Assembly: GCA_039602395.1 (NCBI GenBank) | Contig: JBCNJP010000003.1 | Location: 72,478,334-72,542,333, forward strand | From: Deinandra increscens subsp. villosa | Lineage: Eukaryota > Streptophyta > Magnoliopsida > Asterales > Asteraceae | DNA length: 64,000 bases | Direction of reading: 5' to 3' | In this document: one piece after another, positions 33,255-46,588 of the stretch | How the letters are laid out: every line of letters starts with the position of its first letter | How positions within the stretch are numbered: the first letter of the stretch is position 1 | Translations under genes and position numbers: made by a program | Notes under the pieces: model-generated | Told to the model about the DNA's origin: nothing | What the model saw: the letters and a program-made list of their open reading frames with translations, nothing else | The model's database searches: none

Positions 33255-33414
33255 TGCCACACCCTGTAAAATCTGTGTCGGACGTGAAACGGATGAATCA
33301 CAGTCAAGGTTACGTACAACGACCTCTAGATGGTTAAACAACTAGAGCCGTTTTGGAAGTTTAAAATTTAAATGGAGTTTCATATCATTAAGCAGCAGAA
33401 ATAATGTCACACCC
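33255..33414 (-). repeat. Truncated 5' LTR end of the decayed chromovirus
   Basis: On the plus strand it begins TGCCACACCC next to the primer site and runs 160 bp to the edge of the next LTR at 33415, which has cut it. Confidence 0.55.
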
Positions 33415-35938
33415 CCAAGTAACCACTAACGGAGTTTATACCGTTAAGGGGTGCGAGCAAACCAGGACCACAACCATTAGTTACAAATACTAAACGAATC
33501 AGAGTTAGTCCAAATATAAATCATAAAATAAAGTCTCAACATACGTAGCGGAAAAATAACATCTTAGCACTAACCACGTGCTTTACAAAAATCATTGTTT
33601 GAAATTTCCCAATTAAGTTTAAACAAAATTAAAATTGTCTTCACGTGTCATGCCAACCCGCTCCGGATACTCCTCAGCGATCTGCAAAAGTTTAAACCAT
33701 ACAAGTGTCAACCTAACGGTTGGTGAGTTCACAGTGGGCATGTCATGCAGCGGCCCGGTCTCATAAGCGTATGTATCAACATAAAATTTAGTAATAGTTT
33801 TGCAAACGATTGCCCAGTGTTGAATTATCGAATATGCACTAGTTAAGTAAAAGTTAAAGCGGTCAACCGATATCGCGGGTAGCTAATCCGGTTTCCATGC
33901 ACTAAGGAAGTTCATACCAAAGCTGACGTAACAATGTTCGGCATTTGCCGATGGTTTGTGCCTCCAGTTGTGTTCCTCATGGGACCCACAACTAAAATAG
34001 GCTGATATTGCACTCCGTTCGGCCTCCAACCGGTTGGCTACACATTTGTGTACCGCGGAGCAGGGTTGTCAACCCTCAGTAGATCTACCCAACATCCCCT
34101 CGCTTCACGAATTAATGGTACTACATTGTTGAGGACTTTTAAGTTTTAAGGCATCCTTAGAAATCATGTGATATCATTTGGTTTAGACTTTAACCTACAC
34201 TAGTCATATTAAAATCGTTTATCCTGGATTTCCTTTGAAATCCCAAAAAGAGTTTAAGTGTCCAAATGGTTGGTTGCGGATTTCATTTGAAATCCCAAGG
34301 ATGGACAGTTGCAAGTGCTTCCCATCAAACACTCCAACTTCCATAACAGATATCCCATTTGGCGATACCTCAAAATGTCAGCGTTGTTTTTCGTTTAGTA
34401 ATTTCGTTGTGACCCAAACGGGCTCACAATTAAAGGGTTAGTGAAACTCACCTTAGGTTGCTCAGCTACGCTTGTTAAATAACCCAAGTATTTGTTTGCT
34501 TAATGAAGACCTAGAAACACGTTTAGGTCTTAAGTATTAGTTTTGTGTCTAATCTTTAACTTAACGTCACTATGGCCCATAACATAGCACGTTGAAACTA
34601 CGACTCGACATACCGACACACGACACCGATGGTTGATCATACACAAGGGTTCACATAACTCAGAAATCAAATATGTTTCATTATTGCATACTCATGTAAG
34701 TCATGGCATAACATTCAAACAAGTTGCACAAGTTGGGTTTTGGTCAGATCATAGTTTCGCTACTTAGTGTCGCTACATAGTTTCGCTAGGTGCACGGGCA
34801 GCACTTTCGCTAGGGATTTACTCGATGACACAATTTTGCTAGCTAGTTTCGCCCGAAACTGCTGGCGCAGTTTCGCTAGCCTAGCTTCGCTCGAAACTGG
34901 TTTGAACTTTCGTTCAGGTTGATTCGCTCGGTAGTTTTGTTCGAGCAGGTCTACTTAGTTTCGCGGGCGACACTATAGTTTCGCTACATAGTATCGCTGG
35001 ATGCATAAACAGTTTCGCTGTATAGTTTCGCCCAGAGAACACACAGTGTCGCTGGTCGCGAAAAACTCACAAATCAGCCTAAAAATCAACCTAACAGCTT
35101 CCATACGTCATGTGATTCAATATTTAGCATGCATAATCATTTACCAACATAAAACAGTAAGCTTTAACACTTTAAACATGGACTTCTACATACAAATCAC
35201 CAAAAACACACATTTTAACCCTAAAATGACCTAACTAGCATGAATCTTCATTATGGACCAGTTTCACACGTAAAGTTACAGACTTTATGATAGATCTAGC
35301 ATTCCTAAGCATCATATCAGAAGATCTAACGATTCTATGGAGATCTAGGCATGCTTTATAGTAAAACACATAGAAAATGCATAAAGTATGGTTTTGGGAC
35401 TCACGATTTGATCTAGGATCGATGGATGGTCTCTACCAACAGAGATGATAGCAGCAAATGGTGATTTCTCAGCTGGTCCAGAAGTTTCAGGAGAGTGTGT
35501 GTGTTTTTGGAGAAAAGGTGCAAGAAATGAGGCTTCTAGGGTTTTATGTCATTATATAACAGGAGCTAGTTTTGCTGGCAGTTTCGCTTGCCAAGCGAAA
35601 CTGGCTCTGTAAGTCTATGGTTTGGCTACCGAGCGACACTATAGTTTCGCCCGGTAGTTTCGCTGGAACCCAAAAGTGACCAGTTTACATTCTAAGTAAG
35701 ATAAGCACGGTTCATGAATTGTCATTCTATTCATAATACTAAATCATGTGTTTAAATCACATTGCACATAATAACTATAAGTAAATGAACACATAACACA
35801 TATGGACGGGTTCGGTGATCAACCAAAGGTCGTGGACGTATTCGGCCTAGTTAAGCATTAGTTACTAAGTTAACACTTATAACGTAACTAACAGAGATTG
35901 TCTAACGGAAGTTAACCTTGGAATTCTCGGATGTCACA
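33415..35938 (-). repeat. Chromovirus LTR, inverted relative of 28529-31089
   Basis: On the minus strand it begins TGTGACATCCGAGAATT and ends GGGGGTGTGACA, and it follows the solo LTR 28529-31089 along its length with substitutions and small indels. It has the same two GCGAAACT clusters (seen as AGTTTCGC, 34750-35060 and 35575-35670) and a TATA-like box (35551-35558). The flanks do not form a target duplication (AATAA left, TCATC right). A purine tract (ACAAGGGGATGA on the minus strand) precedes it, so it is a 3' LTR still joined to internal sequence. Confidence 0.82.
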
Positions 35939-36228
35939 TCATCCCCTTGTAAATGGAATTTTCGTCCCGAAAATTATTCTTGCGTTGTAGCGTTCGCAGC
36001 CTCGGCTGTCGTCGTTGCTGTAGTTGCTGGGGAAAGAAAGCAAAAGTTTTAGGGTCGCCACAAATAAAGTGATAGTTAAATAGTTATCAATTGTTTACAA
36101 AACATTTGATCAAAAGTTTTTAATACATGACACGTCAGGTTTTATGCAATGAAATCTCCAAAAGGCTGGTATGACCATGACTCCAGAATGATTATGTAGG
36201 TCCTAAGTTATGTAGATCCAAGTAACAT
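35939..36228 (-). mobile_element. Polypurine tract and short chromovirus internal remnant, then LTR-like sequence
   Basis: Minus-strand GGGACGAAAATTCCATTTAC followed by AAGGGGATGA is a typical 3' end of Tekay-type internal sequence before the LTR. From about 36060 the sequence resembles the interrupted LTR that resumes at 40151. Ends with AACAT (36224-36228), the left target copy of the next solo LTR. Confidence 0.55.
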
Positions 36229-39200
36229 TGTCACACCCCGGTCAATGGTTTCGGGTGTGAGCGAGAATGGAATCATAGTCGAGGATACATAGAACAATTC
36301 TAATAATTTATAAGACTTCATAAAACATTAATCCGTTTCATTGCAGCGGAAAGAGTAGTGGAAACATTAATGTCTTACATATTTTGAAAACATAAGTCTT
36401 AAACGATTATTAAAAGCATAAAATGGTTAAGCTGGATAATTGGGACTATGACTCCAAGGACAGGTCCGTTAGCAGTTGTAAGCCCCATTTGCATGTCTTC
36501 AAGGAAGTCTCGTCAATTACCTAAGAAATCATGAATATAAAACGGGTCAACATAAAGTTGGTGAGGTTCACAGGTTTAGGACTCGATAGTTAAACAGTTG
36601 TAAACAGTTGTAAAACAGTTTCGGTATACTTAAATATTATCAGGGTTTATTGTTGTTGTTGTATGATCTCACCTGAACCTTGATTTCAAATACTAACAGT
36701 TTACCCACCCGGCATCTCTTGCCCAGAGATGTTAAACAGTGCAGAATAACTGACGTGTACCCCCAGACAATCCGGAGTCAGAACTGGAGCTACCAGTTAG
36801 GGTAGGGTTGTCAACCCAAATAGATCTACTCACTAGTTATCGTTTCGTACAGAACTAATTGAAATCAATTAATGATGGGATTTTCGGTTGTACAAACGTT
36901 TATAACGATAATGTACCAAGTTGGGCAATCAGTAAGAGAACAAGTAGTCATACGGCTAACAAGTAAACCATAATATTAAGTAAAAAGCATTTAATCAGTT
37001 TTCATGATTTCTCCCCCAAGTATAAAACAGTTAAAAGGAAAAGGGGCCGTGAAACTCACAGTTTTAGCAGATAAGCGGTATTTAAGCAGCAAAGGACGGT
37101 AGCACGTAACGCCCTAAATAATTAAATAACATATGCATAAGGTCTATGATCATTTGAGTAACATACGTCACCCAAGTGATACCGGTCAAGTCTTGACGAT
37201 TTAAGTCCGTTTGTATTATCGAAAACTCGTTATCTTGTATTTATTTATTAAATACATTTATGGTTATTTATATTTATGTCCCATAAATATAACCAAATAA
37301 TCATCTTCAATAATTCAACCAAGTCTTGAACATTGAGTAAGAAGGTATAATAATGTTTATTATTATTTTCATGAGTTCGAATAATTATTTTAATTAAATA
37401 ATTACTTATTCGATTTTGTTAATCTTGCAAGTTATAATTATTTTGAATAATTACGATTAACAATTATTTGGTGAATAAAACGAGGTTTAAGTCTTTGCAA
37501 ACAATTATTTGTCAAAATAATTATTAACGTTTGTTTTATTTTATCAAACATACATCTTTAAGAAAAAATCATTTAAGGTTTTAAGCATTTAATCATTTTC
37601 AAAGGTAAGTTAATATTTCAAGTTTCATGAAATATTTTTAATAGAAAACGTTGAGAAGAATATTTAGGACGACGCTTGGATTTATAACATTTGGTTTATA
37701 AAACTTGGCTTTTATTTAAAATCTCCAACGAACGTCGGTTCGTTTTTGGATACTTTGTTTTTATCAAAGAAATATTAAAAGTCTTTATAGACCTTTCAAA
37801 CCAATGATTTGTCTTGGTTTATTTTTATAAAAGTCTTTTATGAAAACATTTATTTTCAAAAAGAATCTTTTTATAAAATGTCCATTTTTAGTAAGTTTCA
37901 AGAAAGGTTAAAACTTGTAATAAATCCAAGTATTTATGTCAAATTAATCATTTGACATAAATATTATTCTTACCAAATCTATCATTTATTTTTATTCTTT
38001 TTGTCCATACATTAAATCATTTGACATAAATTCATTTCTTACTAAATCTAGTAAGAACATATATTCCTTTTGTCCATTTTTATAAATCACTAGTTACTTT
38101 AGTGATTTAGATTTATTTTTAAAGTCCATGGTTCTTATATATTTGTTTATTATAATTTCATGTAATAAGTTAACATAATATAACATGGTTTATATATAGT
38201 TAGTTAACATTTTTACTAGACATCATGAAATAATAAAAATCAACCAACATTCATGTGTTGGGACCAAATATATAATTTAATGCAATCTACTAACATAAAA
38301 ATGTTAGGACAAGAAATATAAATAACAATCTACTAACATATTTTCATATGTTAGGACCAAAGAACAAGTAATATATTTAGTCTTTTTAATCCAAGGTTAT
38401 GTAAATTGCATATGAGTAATCATGATGATCTTGGGTGCACTTGGATACTTTCCATAGATTTCTTCAAGTGTTTCACCCCATTCTCTTGGCTACTTTAAGT
38501 TCCTAGAACACCATGAGAATGTTTAAAGATCATAAGAAGAATGGAGGTTTAAGAAGAGAGACTTTGATGATTAACTCAATATACATTCACATTTATTAAT
38601 TATGAAGAGGCTTGGGTTTGCAAACAACCAACTTGAAATCCATGGATTTCATTAGATCTAGGTGCACAAGGTTACTATCCATAAGGTTTCACCTTGTGTT
38701 TCACCATCTTGGATCTTAGAAGAAAATGGAGATTAAGAAGAGAGTTTGGTTGGTTGTTGCAAGCAAGCATTCCAAGATCAAAAGGTTATAACATAAGTGT
38801 TAGTTGTTTTATGGTTGTCAAGACTTGAAGGGTTCAAGGGTGTGAAAAAGAGATGGAGAATGAGTTAGGAAAACTCACAAGGAGGAGAGGAGAGAAAATC
38901 GGGTGGCGGTGGCGGATTCCGGTGGCCGGCGGCGATGGTTACCGGCGGCGAGGCGGCGGCCGGAGGTGGCTGCGGGGCGGCGTCGCGGCGGCAGAGGAGG
39001 GGGGTGGCCGGCCGGTTCAAGAGAGGGAGAGGGGGAGTGAGTGTGATGGTGTTGGGTGTGGGGGAACCAAGTGGGGTTTGTCCCCTCTTTTATAACCATA
39101 CTTAGCATAATTACCCATTGGGTAATTATGTGTTGTCAATCTCCTAAGCACCCAAGAGTAGGAGGTTAGTTTTTATAACCTTTCTTTGCTTTTTATAAAA

Positions 39201-40145
39201 TGGTGATGGTTTTTATAAAATATGAGGAGGTTATGGGTTATTAAAAATCATAACTTTTTAAAATATAAAACAATTATATTTAATCAAATTAAATGATGAT
39301 TTTTATTTTTATAAACATTGTAAGTCCAAGTCTTATAAAAATATTAGTGGTTTAAGGATTTGGTTAAGTTTTATAAAACTTTGTTAATCATGTGGGCTTT
39401 TAAACAAATTTTATTAATTTGTTGTTGTTTGGGCCGAAGCCCAAATCGGATTAAATATGGGAGAATGGGCCGAAGCCCATTCGGCTTCGTTAAGTGGAAC
39501 GGGCCGAAGCCCATTTCGAGTGGTAGGTGGAAACCGGGCCAAGGGGTTGGGCCGAAGCCCATGGGAATCGGGCTTGGACCGGGTCGGGTTGGGTTCGGTT
39601 GCGGATTGGGCCGCGAAGGGTGGTTGGTGCGGGCCGCGAAGAAAAAGGGAAAGGGGATTGGGCCGGTTCGGCCCAATTCGATACGAGCCGCGGGTCGGGT
39701 ATCCGGGTTCGGGGTTTTGCTCGACTAGTTGATACGAACATTCGGTTAAATTTTCGGGTCAATCCGGACGTTTTTGGGCTTATTGGGCTTACCGGGCCCA
39801 ATTGGCTAAACGTTTTGGATATTGGCTAAGTCTTGACAACGTAACACTTGTTTGAGGTTCGTAAAACGTTTTGTTGGTTTATAATGGTTTGATAAAATAT
39901 AAAATGTCAAATTTTATATTTATTTTCTTATTATTAAAATTCCACCGTTAATATACGAAAGACGTATTATTCTACGTACGTATATATATATATATTTAGT
40001 TTAATGTGGAATCGAAGTCGGTTAATCATTTAACTATCACAGTTAATCATGTATTAAAGCAGTAAATCACATAGCTATTACGTAATTTAAAAGTCAACGA
40101 AAGTCAACGGAGAGAGGTTTGACCTGATTTGGACGGGTTGTCACA
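36229..40145 (-). mobile_element. Solo LTR, long chromovirus type (3917 bp)
   Basis: On the plus strand TGTCACACCCC to GGGTTGTCACA, flanked by AACAT on both sides (36224-36228 and 40146-40150), with no internal region. A minus-strand TATA box (TATAAAAGA, 39094-39086) followed by a CT-rich leader sets the orientation. Upstream of it four copies of GGGCCGAAGCCC lie at 39431-39560. The rest is strongly AT-rich (37100-38600). A G-rich plus-strand ORF at 38853 is not a gene. It is inserted in a related LTR. Confidence 0.85.
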
Positions 40146-40150
40146 AACAT

Positions 40151-42366
40151 GCAGAAGATCAGGCACCTAAGAATTCATATACTAAAACGAGTCAACATAA
40201 AGTTGGTAAGTTCACAGGTTTGATTAGCATGCTAGTAAATGATTGATAAACAAGTTTTATCAGGTTATGCTATCGTTTGACAATTGTTTGGATTCTGTTT
40301 TATTAATTACCATGAACCTTGAATACCGAAACTAACTGATTACCAATCATGGTATCTTTTTCCAACAATACCGCATGTCCTGATATCACGATATGTACTC
40401 TCTTGACTATAGAATGGAAGTCAGGATTGGAGCGACCAATCAGGACAGGGGTGTTAACCCAATAGATCTATTCACGAGTTATCATTTTGTTGTTATAATT
40501 AACCGGATTCAATATTTAATAGTGGAGTTTCATTATAGCATGAATAACATGATACAACAAGAAATGGACGGGAAAAGCTCATGTAATAAATAAGGTAACA
40601 GTAAATCTATCTGTCATGCATAATGATTTGTTATATGCATTGTCTCTCAAGTATTTAAAACAGTATAAAAGAAAGGGGTCATGAAACTCACCTTAGTAGT
40701 GTGGTCCAAGTGATACAGTCAGATACAAGTAAGCAGTCCTATATAGTTATAAGACATCTTAGTGGTTGAAATTGGGTTGACATCTAAGTCACTCAAATTT
40801 GTTGGTCAAGTCTTGACGTCATGATAACCTTAAAGTTTAATAGTTTGCAAATTTTTCCATGGACCTAAGTATTATGCATATTTTTATTAGAATATCTCTA
40901 GTAAGTTCATAAACATACTAAATACTTCTGATAGCTTGAACATAGCATGACAAAGTAAGCATTTTTTTTTTAACAAAGTTTGTGTTTAGGCACCAAGATT
41001 CATCAAGACTTGTTAAAGGGAGTACATAGAGGTGAAAATAAACATGGACAAGTGTTAGATCATGATTCCTACAAAGAGAAGTTAGAAGAAAACTCACACA
41101 CTTAAAGAAAAACCCGAAATGAAGATGAAGAGGGTCATGTCTTGCTTCCTTTGATCTCCTAAATGTTTGTAGCTCCAAGGAATATGGTGGTTGATGGAGA
41201 AAACCTTAGAGAGAGAGAAGGCCGGTTAAGAGAGAGAGAGGGGAGAGGATGGTGGGAGGTAACACTCTTTAAGGTTTAATGGAATGATCATAAAGAGGTA
41301 AAGTTGTTTAAGTATGGGGTGTTTAAATGAAGTTGGGGTGCGTGGATTCGGGTTAGGGAGTTGGAACGGGTATAGAGAATCCGAGAGGTGAGGGGAGGGT
41401 GTTTGGGGGGTTAGTTAACTTCTAGGGACTTGTAAAAACATTTAAGTGTTTGTGTGTGTGTGTCGTGTGATAGCCTAAAGAAAGAAGGAAGAGGAGACGG
41501 GTTCTAGCCCTTGGATCGAGCCGGTTTGATGGTGACGAAAGAGAGGAGTGTGTTTGTGTGGTTGATGGTTCCTAAACCCCTTGGCTATCTATCCTCTAAA
41601 CCGATTTCAAGTAGTCAAGAAGGAATATGAGGAAAACTATGGACCAATGGTCTATAGATCTTCTACTAGTTGGAGACAACATCCCCCTACTTGATGGGTC
41701 GGCCGATGGACTAGAGCTAGGATGTAAGGAGATAGGAATGGCATCTCTAGGAAATTGTTACAAGTAACAAAGGTGGTGATGGTTTGATATTTAAAAAACG
41801 AAGGAGAGGAGGAAAAAGGTCGTCGGTTCGAACCCTGAAGGAGGTCGGGTCGACGAGAAATATAGAGGGAACCGATTGAGGGTTTCCGGTCAAACACGGG
41901 GAGGAGGGTCGAGAACCGGGTGGTGGGACGTGCATGGCGAAAGGGTGGGGGCCATGTACACGGGTCGAGTTCTTCAGGTTAGGGTCGATCGGGTGTCCAA
42001 CAGGTTTGAACAAAATATATAGATAGATACGAGGTCGATAAATAAATTGATTACAAGTCTCGAGTCTTGTAATGGTAACAATCTAAAATGGTAGCAATCG
42101 TTGGTGGCTAAACGTTTTAAGAAAATTTAGTTCACGCGAGTGACAGTTTATTAAAATATGTCTCGTTACGTTAAATGACGTTTATCGTCAAATCACTTTA
42201 ATAGTGGACGTAAGGCGACAATTATTTATACGTTTATCATTCGTAAAATAATAACATCCAAAGATAATGGGAAATGCATGAAATATACAGATATATTACT
42301 GCAAAGGTGGTAGAAGAATTAGTATAATTTTTCTCAAACGTTTCTTTATATATATATATATATATA
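40151..42366 (-). repeat. Interrupted chromovirus LTR, middle segment
   Basis: Several stretches parallel the solo LTR to its left in the same order: the CAACATAAAGTTGGT block (36540s and 40197), AGATCTA then CGAGTTATC-like words, and AAAGGGG..ATGAAACTCAC. Thus the solo LTR landed in a related LTR. This segment ends at A42366 in a TA run, where a Helitron is inserted; the LTR resumes at 46285. Confidence 0.6.
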
Positions 42367-45300
42367 TCTATACTACTATATAATACATATTGGTCATCGG
42401 GGGTATTTTCGTCATTAAATTCCTTAATTTTAAGACGCTTACAATAAAAGATGCAACATGTACAAGTGTTTCAAGCCTCACTTTTAAACCTTCTTTTACC
42501 ATTTACAAACACAAAGCATGAGGGTATTTTCGTCTCACAACCATTCAACCACTTTTAGTCTCGAGGCCTGCTCCTTCTGCTCTCAAATAACGTATCTCCA
42601 GTGTCTCTCTCCTCTCAATTGGGCAATCTCTGTCTATCCCTTCGGTTACCACATTTGAGCATCTCACGCCTACTGCTTTTCAATTCATTGCAGCTCCCTC
42701 TCCATCTTCATCGGTTCCCAATTATATTTTTTATATATCCGCTGTAGTTCTTTTATCGCCGCTATGCATGTGGCGATTGTAGTTCATCTGGAAACCCTAA
42801 ATGATGGGCGTCAGGAGTTCCATCTCAGCCGCCGATTCTTGATTCTCTAGGCAACGAAATCTGAAATACACGTCTCCCAAATCCTTGATTCTCTATCGTC
42901 AACAAAATATGGTGAGTTCTTAATTGTCTTTGTTGTTCTTCGTTTCAGATCGTCCATTTCTCTATAGTTTTGTTGATGTTCGTTTCTTTTATTGCTCTAT
43001 TTTGTTTGCAGATTTTGGGGGAGATTCCAGTGGCGGTGCTTACGGAGCTCGATTTATATTGAAGTTTTTGTTTCCGACGGTTTTTGTATGTTCGATTTCT
43101 CATGTTCATGAGTCTTGCCCTAATCTGTGTTTTTTTCCTTGATGTCGTTTTAATCAGCTCAAATTAGGGGCTAGGTGTAACTGTATGTGCACTATTCTAT
43201 GGTGAGAGAAGAACATCCATCATTTCTATATCTTCTGCCAACGAACAAGTCTCCATATACCGTTTTCAGGGTTCCAGTTCCTAGATCTATCCAAGGCCGA
43301 GTCATTGAAGGTTAAGTTGTTAATTAGTAGTTACGGATTCATGTTATAATTTTATTGCGTTTTTTGTTAATTATATTCAAAATTTGTTCAATTGGGTGTT
43401 CCTACAAACAAGTATCTATCCTTCCAGTCGCCACCATCTCCCATTCACTGTAGGAAAACACCTATAGGTGTAATTTCGTGGCGGCGTAAAGGGGTAGTAT
43501 GGAAACCATTTGATGAAGTAGTATGGAATATAGTATTTTCATTGCATATTATAATCATATACTGTAGTTTCTTGAGTAAGCATAATATCAACTTTGGTAT
43601 CCCAATCATCGCAATAATGCAACCACAAAGCTGAAAAAAGTTAACAAAAGCTTTTTAACAAGAAGGCTAGCAGATTAAGCAGTTTTAATTTAACAAAGCT
43701 CGTATGCGTTTAACTTATTTATTTTTTCAATCTAATTACTGAAATCATGCGGATTATATTATTTCTAATTTAACAAAGCTGGTATCCTTTTTACACACCT
43801 TTATGTCCTGGGGTTGGAGTAGGTGTATAACCTGCTTGTTCTTTATTATATTCATATTTTAACGCATATTGTAGGTCAGCGGCTGCATGAAATGACTTTG
43901 AATCCTCCTTTAAATGTCCGCAGCCTCTTACCTATTGTAAGGTCATTTGTATCGATGGTGTGTGTGGAGGTATCATTTAAACAAACATAAAAATAATTTC
44001 TCATGAATCTGGTTTTCTTTTCTTTGTTGTAGGATTATTTCGTGTCTGAGACTATTTAACGTGTCGTACAAATGATATTCATTACTTATATTTACTTTGA
44101 ATTATAGTTACTTTTTTTTTAATTTCCCAACCAATTTCCCTCAACTGCATGAACATGATGCTCGCTTTGTTGTTCCTTGAATCTATTATAAGACTTCCCT
44201 TGTAGGTTTATATATACAATTTGTGTAACTATTGGTTTAAATCTCCAATTTGATCCAAATATTTATTTCCCTTGTAGGTTGAAAAGCAACATCTTTATGT
44301 TACTGGTTTAGAGGTATGTGCCTATAAAAGTCAGTTTGACCCGTTTCTATTTTTAGTGATAATGCCCAGATCCTGCTGCCTTTGAGTGGAATAACAATTT
44401 CTTGTAGTATGCAGCGTTTGAACAGTGTACCAAAAAGCATGGTGATGAATGGTTCAGAGGGCATCGGTGGGCTTGCGTCGTTAATTAACCAGCTGGTACG
44501 CATTTCAAAACTGGTCGGGGCAGTTTGGCTGACTTACCAACACTTCTAATAGTAATAATCTTATCTTTTTTTTTATAAAAGCTGGATAGCAGAGGTTTTA
44601 AGCATTTATTTCTTGACCTATTACATCCTACTAATAGTTGTTTTGGGTTGGGATCTACTGAACAACAATCAAAGAGTTAGGTTTTGTTTGATATGTAGAT
44701 TTGGGTTTAATGGGTTGAGTCAAGCTCACTCAAATGATAGCTATCTCCGAACAGTGTACCAAGATGACAATTATTTATGTAATGATTTATCTTTATATTG
44801 TAGTACTTCTTTGCTTAGATTGCTATTTTTCTATGCAGGTCTACATCTTACATAAATTTTATGCATATTCTTCTATGTTTGAGCTCATTATTGACTTCAG
44901 CATCAGGGATTCAGGTGAAGGAATTCGATCTGTAAGCTATGTTCGTTTATGTAACTTGTGAACCCATCTGTTCAAATGTGAGATTTGGTGTACCTGCTCT
45001 TTCAAATAATTAAGGTTCTGCTAAACTTTTGAAAACATATAATGTTCAAAGAAAAATTTATGATCAATATATTTAAAATTTCACCCCAACATCTTCTTGT
45101 TCTATATTTTATGCATTGATTTGGCTTCTTGTTGATATGATAGTGCAAAGAATACTTCTGACCAGGTTCAAAGTTTTATATATTTGTTGTTCTATATTTT
45201 ATGCATTGAATGTAAATTTCAGGTAGTGAAAATGCTAGGAGGGCAGTGGAGTTTGGCGGGAAATTGTTATGGGTAGAAAGTCAATATATTGCTTCACATA

Positions 45301-46284
45301 GCAAAAGTTAAAATATGGTGTGTACATAAACTGAATCAATGTGTATTTCCTTATGTTTGGATCAATGGATGGCATTTACCAACTACTTGATTTGTAAGGA
45401 AAAAATTGAACCTGATGTACATTATGATTTCATCTTGGTTGTTAATATTTCACGTGACACTAATGCAAAAACTCAAGTCAGTTAAGTGCCAATCATGAGC
45501 AACTCATTGGAATATTATTTTTTCTCCCTAAATGGTTCATATGGTTTAGAGACTCAACCAATCAACTCAATGCCTATATAGATAGTGTGAACACTACTGC
45601 AAAAACTCAAGAGCAAATCATGAGCAACTTCTTGAAATGTATTTTTTATTAAATGGTTCATTAGAGACTCAATCAACTCAACACCTATATAGATAGTAGT
45701 AGCATGTTTAGTGGATCCATGAATTTTGTATGTCTGTCTTATTTGGGTAGGGCCGAGTCAAGAATTAAACATTAATATAATATATAATTAATATTAGATT
45801 GTTAATATCATTGTTGAAAATAGTTCAAATTATCAAGAGATAAAAACATATTAATTGCTTTTGTTGAGGAAATAAGTTTAGGAGGAGAACACGCATGTAT
45901 CACATTATAAATTTAGGAATAAGTTTAGGAGGAGAATTGTGTTTCCTATCAAATTAAATCGTTAATTTATTTGATCATTTATAAAGAACACATTTGGTAA
46001 ATCAAGATAGACAAGCATCATGATTTCATCATACACGATTGTAGTTCGCCGCCGCCGTCGCGTCACGCTATAATTTATTAAATCATCGAACGCGCATGTA
46101 CCACATTATAAATTGCCGTGGCCGCCGAACGCGCATGTACCACATTATAAATTGTCGTCACGCCGCATCGCGCTAACGGAAATGAATATTGCATTATAAA
46201 ATATTATCGCCGCCGAACGCGTGAACATAAGAGAAATAACGCGCTATAAACTGTCGCCGCCGCAACGCGCGGGCACACGGCTAG
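42367..46284 (+). mobile_element. Helitron, non-autonomous, with possible captured gene fragments (3918 bp)
   Basis: Begins TCTATACTACTATATAATAC (a plant Helitron 5' end with TC) and ends GGGCACACGGCTAG (3' CTAG), inserted exactly between A42366 and T46285 without target duplication. No Rep/helicase ORF is visible. From 42550 to 45250 the sequence looks like plant gene pieces: a CT-rich leader, ATG|GTGAGT at 42909, then several CAG- and TAG-ended pyrimidine tracts each followed by 40-90 bp open blocks (e.g. 43013-43065, 43270-43313, 44407-44490). The source gene is not recognised. The 3' 400 bp is GC-rich with repeated AACGCGCATGTACCACATTA. Confidence 0.75.
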
Positions 46285-46322
46285 TATATATATATGTATA
46301 TATATATAGGTTTGGGGTAAAA

Positions 46323-46539
46323 TACATCCAGCAAAAACGCTACATCCATTGCGGATTCATCTGGGGCGTCCATCAAGATCATCCAACAGCCAGGATCTAT
46401 GGTGTTTCCGCCTATGGTGTCCCCCCCCCCCCCCACCGAAAACACCATAGGCGGAAACACCATAGATCCTGGCTGTTGGATGATCTTGATGGACACCCCG
46501 GATGAATCCGCAATGGATGTAGCATTTTTGCTGGATGTA
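46323..46539. repeat. Snapback (foldback) element with 98-bp arms
   Basis: 46323-46420 and 46442-46539 are inverted copies of 98 bp with three mismatches, separated by fourteen C residues and ACCGAAA. Flanked on both sides by TA runs. Probably a MITE inserted in TA-rich DNA; superfamily unclear. Confidence 0.85.
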
Positions 46540-46550
46540 GGCTAACTCGA

Positions 46551-46588
<38 letters not shown>

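Noticed and set aside
38853..39108. Gly/Arg-rich ORF and its antisense partner
   Set aside because: Lies in the leader region downstream of the minus-strand TATA box of a solo LTR; low-complexity translation of GC-rich sequence with no family resemblance.
46221..46505. ORFs on both strands over the snapback element
   Set aside because: They are the two readings of one inverted repeat and run through the oligo-C loop.
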